10,584 nucleotides of DNA from Fidelibacterota bacterium (lineage in GTDB: Bacteria > Fidelibacterota > Marinisomatia > SCGC-AAA003-L08 > D37C17), in the NCBI GenBank assembly GCA_018671635.1, contig JABHHG010000226.1, forward strand, positions 1 to 10,584, given 5' to 3'. Shown here one piece after another: positions 7,640 through 10,584 of the stretch (positions are counted from its first letter, which is position 1; each line of letters starts with the position of its first letter). Below the pieces are notes generated by a model. That model was not told where the DNA came from. It saw only the letters and a program-made list of their open reading frames with translations, and did not search any database. The position numbers and the translations under genes were made by a program.

Positions 7640-9541
7640 CTACGGATTAGGAAACGATAGCAACACTGGTAAATGGTCAGAAATATAGGCATCATAAATT
7701 TCATATCCTCCCATATAGTCTCCCATTCTTATAGTTTGAACATGATAATTTGAACTTGGTTTAACTAACTCATTTGACACTAAAATATGATCTAGAAAAC
7801 TCACCCACGGTTCTTTAGGATATGAGGCTTGACTCAGATCGTAAGAGATATTCTCTGTTACAAAATGGAATCGATCATCATCAAAAAATACATCAAATGA
7901 ATGTTGGCCTGGTTCATCCTTAGTATCGTCATTCCAATCGCCCAATAAGATAATATTTGACTGAGTTTCAAAGGTTTCATCCACATAGTCATGTAACATT
8001 TTTACTGCATTTTTACGACGTTGTAATCCTGAATCACAACATTTCATATGGATGTTAATAATTGATAATGGAATTCCAGCATTTTCAGTCTTAATTAGAA
8101 GGTCTACCTGAAGGGGTGGCCTTCCTGCAAAATTATAATCATTATCAGAAAAAGGTTCATATTGACGAACAAAGTCGAATTGGTCCGATTTAAAAATGAT
8201 GGCTAAATCCATAAATGAAGCCTGTTCAGAAACAATATAATTATATTGAGGCAAATAGGTCATCAATTTGCTAAACCAACCCACTCTTCGGAGCTCTTGA
8301 AATGCGATAATATCTACATCCATATCTGAAACAGCCTCAGCCAATGCTAAAATGGTTGAATCATTTGCATGTGGAAAAAACTCACAATTCCAGGTGAGAA
8401 TTTCGATATTTTCATCCGTATCTAAATATGGGAAATCCCATTGATCTAATTGGAGCTCTCTGGGGGATGTGGTATTTTTCACATTGGTTGATCCGTGAGA
8501 ATTATAAGATTTTATGGCATTTTCTAATTTTGATTGAATCCAATTTGCATCAGTACGGTCTGCCTCGAAATCGTCAGAAAGTAATGTTTGGCTTGCGCGA
8601 CCATCCACCAATGTTTCATAGCCCATAAATAAATGAGTATTTTCATCAATCAATAATTTTATGTGAGAAAATTCTGTTCCATTTCCATAACCTTGTATTA
8701 CATAGGTATGGCTATGTGGATCATACCAAGGTAACCAATACCCTTTTGAATTTCCACCTACAACAATGAAATCAACATCTTCAGCAAAATATGCCATTTC
8801 TATAGCATTGAGAGAAGTATTATTTTCATTTACCTCTCCATTATTAACTTTCTCTACTAACTTTTCATATTCTTCTTCACGATCCCATGGAACGCCAGAG
8901 CTAGTAAGTACAATCACAACTTCTGCACCCTCAGATTTCATTTCAGGTACCCATTTTCGCATGGTTGGGACTTCAAATGCTGCAGTAGTACCCATGCGAT
9001 TTCCAGATAATACTATTTCAGAAATTTGAGAATTAACCACTCCCAGGATTCCCACCTTTACTCCACTTATTTCTTTAATGATATAGGGTTTAATTTCATC
9101 AAATTCTAATGGACAATTATCACATTCTAAATTTGAAAATAGAAATGGGAAATTAGATTGTAATGCCAGCGATTGTAAATTCTTAGCGCCCGAAATAAAA
9201 TCATAGCTCCCTGGAACCATAGCATCATAGCCAATACGATTCATCCACTCAATCATACTTTGACCACTGTCAGCCATACCCAATGGATTCCCTTGAAAAA
9301 TATTACCCCCATCCAAAAGAAGTAATCCCTCACCATTATTGATGGTTGAGTTTCTCAATTCATCTACATATTTTGAAAAGGCTGCTGCGCCAACTATTGT
9401 GGGTGGATATTGGGGATTCATAAAGGTAGCTTTTTGGGATGCAATCACTCCATGAATATCATTGGTGGTAAGTAAATTAATTTTTATGGGAGAAGATATG
9501 GCCCATGTAAACAGGAATATAAAGAGGATTCTATATTTCAT
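7640..9541 (-). CDS. Fusion: degenerate UshA/5'-nucleotidase-like domain plus EEP domain, exported
   Basis: A 633-residue protein with a signal peptide (about 1-17). Residues 20-315 align by motif with the metallophosphoesterase domain of UshA-type 5'-nucleotidases: 'LLTTNDIHG' (Asp28, His30), 'LLLDGGNIFQGNPLG' (74-88), 'GYDAMVPGSYDF' (104-115), 'VKVGILGVVN' (161-170), 'VVIVLTSSG' (208-216) and 'DFIVVGGNSKG' (257-267). Most metal ligands after the first pair are replaced (Asn80 for Asp, Ser112 for Asn, Tyr113 for His, Ser214 for His, Asn264 for His). The UshA C-terminal nucleotide-binding domain is absent; residues 376-633 are instead an EEP domain with intact residues: 'TWN' Asn385, 'FQE' Glu416, His498, 'GDWND' Asp535 and Asn537, 'FLDHI' Asp584, 'SDHLPV' Asp622 and His623. 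This half is paralogous to the downstream protein. The ATG overlaps the upstream stop by one base (TAATG) without a ribosome binding site, suggesting reinitiation. Confidence 0.88.
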   Translation of the reverse strand: MKYRILFIFLFTWAISSPIKINLLTTNDIHGVIASQKATFMNPQYPPTIVGAAAFSKYVDELRNSTINNGEGLLLLDGGNIFQGNPLGMADSGQSMIEWMNRIGYDAMVPGSYDFISGAKNLQSLALQSNFPFLFSNLECDNCPLEFDEIKPYIIKEISGVKVGILGVVNSQISEIVLSGNRMGTTAAFEVPTMRKWVPEMKSEGAEVVIVLTSSGVPWDREEEYEKLVEKVNNGEVNENNTSLNAIEMAYFAEDVDFIVVGGNSKGYWLPWYDPHSHTYVIQGYGNGTEFSHIKLLIDENTHLFMGYETLVDGRASQTLLSDDFEADRTDANWIQSKLENAIKSYNSHGSTNVKNTTSPRELQLDQWDFPYLDTDENIEILTWNCEFFPHANDSTILALAEAVSDMDVDIIAFQELRRVGWFSKLMTYLPQYNYIVSEQASFMDLAIIFKSDQFDFVRQYEPFSDNDYNFAGRPPLQVDLLIKTENAGIPLSIINIHMKCCDSGLQRRKNAVKMLHDYVDETFETQSNIILLGDWNDDTKDEPGQHSFDVFFDDDRFHFVTENISYDLSQASYPKEPWVSFLDHILVSNELVKPSSNYHVQTIRMGDYMGGYEIYDAYISDHLPVLLSFPNP

Positions 9542-10584
9542 TAAAATAAATATGAGATAGCTAAAAATAAATTTAATTGCGAGTCACGAATGATATCATA
9601 TTCATTAGGGCGAACATCATTCTCTACAGGGAATAAATCCGCATGAGGGAAAGTAAACAATTCATAAGTTCCCGAAATATCTATACTGATATCCCCTATG
9701 TTTTTACCTGAACCAAATGTGAACATGGTAGTGGAAGGGAAGAAGGTTTTATCCCTTTCTGAAGTATAAACTAAGCCACCTCTTACAGGGGTACCCAGTT
9801 GAGTCATATACTCAAAACCAAATTTCCATTTATAAAAGTCATCATTATCCTCATCATCTATATAAGAAAACTGATCCACTTGAAAAGAAAAGGATAATGG
9901 GGTTAATTCAGTGGATTTTTGTGACCATGAAAAACTAAATAATTGGGGCTTGAAATATAGAGTAGAATCAACTACAATTGAAGAAAAGAGATTGCTATCA
10001 ATAAAGTTTATTGAAAATTTATCTTCGAACAATAGAGAAATAGAATTTCGGGTACCAATATCTAATTGAAAATTTATACCATAAAATATCTCAGAGGTAG
10101 ATGTCTCAAAAACCATCATAGCATCTGTATACTCAGATAAATTAGTCACATCACTATATAAAGAATCCACCGTTATTTCATGTGTAATTTTAAAGGGTTG
10201 AGTTGAACTAATTGAAAATCCAATGCTGGAACTAAGGTCTCCATTTAAGTTGAAATTGGCGCCAACCCCAACTGTTGAAGCCATAACAGTTCCATCTACA
10301 TTGTAATTATGATATCCCACAATTGGATCTTTACTGGCATACTCTCCATCTTCTGGTCGATATGTCCCTCTTACTTCTTCAGAGTATCTATACGTAAAAT
10401 GGGTTAATGGATAATGACTAAACCCCATACCAAGATTTTCAATAAATGGAATTTTTAATGACATGGTAGCACCACCAGAAACTAAAAAATTAGAAAACTC
10501 ATTGGATACATAATCTCCATAAACTAATACCTCATCAAAACTATCTCTCATTGGCATACTCCATCTTTCGAAAGATGAGAAACG
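9541..10584 (-). CDS. Outer-membrane beta-barrel protein (5' end outside window)
   Basis: The frame stays open past the ATG at 10557 to the edge of the window ('RFSSFERWS' precedes it) and no signal peptide follows that ATG, so the gene starts beyond 10584; 347 codons are visible. The sequence is a run of alternating strands and polar turns ('LVSGGATMSLKIPF', 'STVGVGANFNLNGDLSSSIGFSISS', here two consecutive strands, 'ISLLFEDKFSINF', 'KWKFGFEYM', 'VRGGLVYTS') ending 'LFLAISYLF' with terminal Phe, typical of an outer-membrane barrel. The length and the 'GMGFSHYPLTHFTYRY' region recall FadL/OmpP1-type or general porin-like proteins, but I cannot assign a family. It is directly coupled to the nucleotidase-EEP fusion gene through a TAATG junction, so it may be an export or uptake partner of the secreted phosphoesterases. 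Confidence 0.75.
   Translation of the reverse strand, partial: RFSSFERWSMPMRDSFDEVLVYGDYVSNEFSNFLVSGGATMSLKIPFIENLGMGFSHYPLTHFTYRYSEEVRGTYRPEDGEYASKDPIVGYHNYNVDGTVMASTVGVGANFNLNGDLSSSIGFSISSTQPFKITHEITVDSLYSDVTNLSEYTDAMMVFETSTSEIFYGINFQLDIGTRNSISLLFEDKFSINFIDSNLFSSIVVDSTLYFKPQLFSFSWSQKSTELTPLSFSFQVDQFSYIDDEDNDDFYKWKFGFEYMTQLGTPVRGGLVYTSERDKTFFPSTTMFTFGSGKNIGDISIDISGTYELFTFPHADLFPVENDVRPNEYDIIRDSQLNLFLAISYLF

Noticed and set aside
9541..10557. Complete gene starting at ATG 10557
   Set aside because: The frame continues to the window edge, no signal peptide follows this ATG although the protein is clearly an outer-membrane barrel, and the upstream codons look coding.

Overview
The window is AT-rich, densely coding DNA from a Gram-negative bacterium. 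Several protein-level traits point to the FCB/marine clade and most closely to Candidatus Marinimicrobia (SAR406, Neomarinimicrobiota). These are a TonB-dependent receptor followed by a DUF4249-like lipoprotein full of Asp/Asn/Gly calcium-type loops, a secreted nuclease-like protein ending in a dockerin-type repeat pair, several outer-membrane barrels ending in Phe, and signal peptides ending in an 'FSQ/FAQ/YSQ' pattern. The taxonomic call is inference from protein style, without a marker gene.

Layout. (1) Plus strand, 1-2198: the 3' end of a TonB-dependent receptor, overlapping by 4 bases (GTGA) a large cysteine-rich lipoprotein. This pair looks like an outer-membrane uptake unit. (2) Minus strand, 5887 down to 2182: a four-gene operon encoding a secreted protein of unknown function, a small outer-membrane barrel, a periplasmic TPR (TatT-like) protein and the tRNA-modification enzyme QueG. 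The genes are spaced -4, +8 and +6 bases, and a candidate promoter lies at about 5909-5938. The last codons of queG overlap the last codons of the lipoprotein gene on the opposite strand by 17 bp, so no spacer separates the converging units. (3) Minus strand, 10584 down to 5996: an outer-membrane barrel protein (5' end outside the window), a fusion of a UshA/5'-nucleotidase-like metallophosphoesterase domain with an endonuclease/exonuclease/phosphatase (EEP) domain, and a second secreted EEP protein carrying a lamin-tail domain and dockerin-type repeats. The first two of these genes overlap by one base (TAATG); the last two are 54 bases apart.

The third unit is the most interesting. Two neighbouring, clearly paralogous secreted EEP enzymes with intact active sites carry different accessory domains. 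In the fusion protein the 5'-nucleotidase-like half keeps the fold-defining segments but has lost nearly all metal ligands, so it looks like a pseudoenzyme fused to a live phosphodiesterase-type domain. A plausible but unproven role is surface-associated breakdown of extracellular nucleic acids or other phosphoesters, with the co-encoded barrel as an outer-membrane partner. No RNA genes, CRISPR arrays, insertion sequences or clear intrinsic terminators were seen, and no gene-free stretch exceeds about 110 bases.
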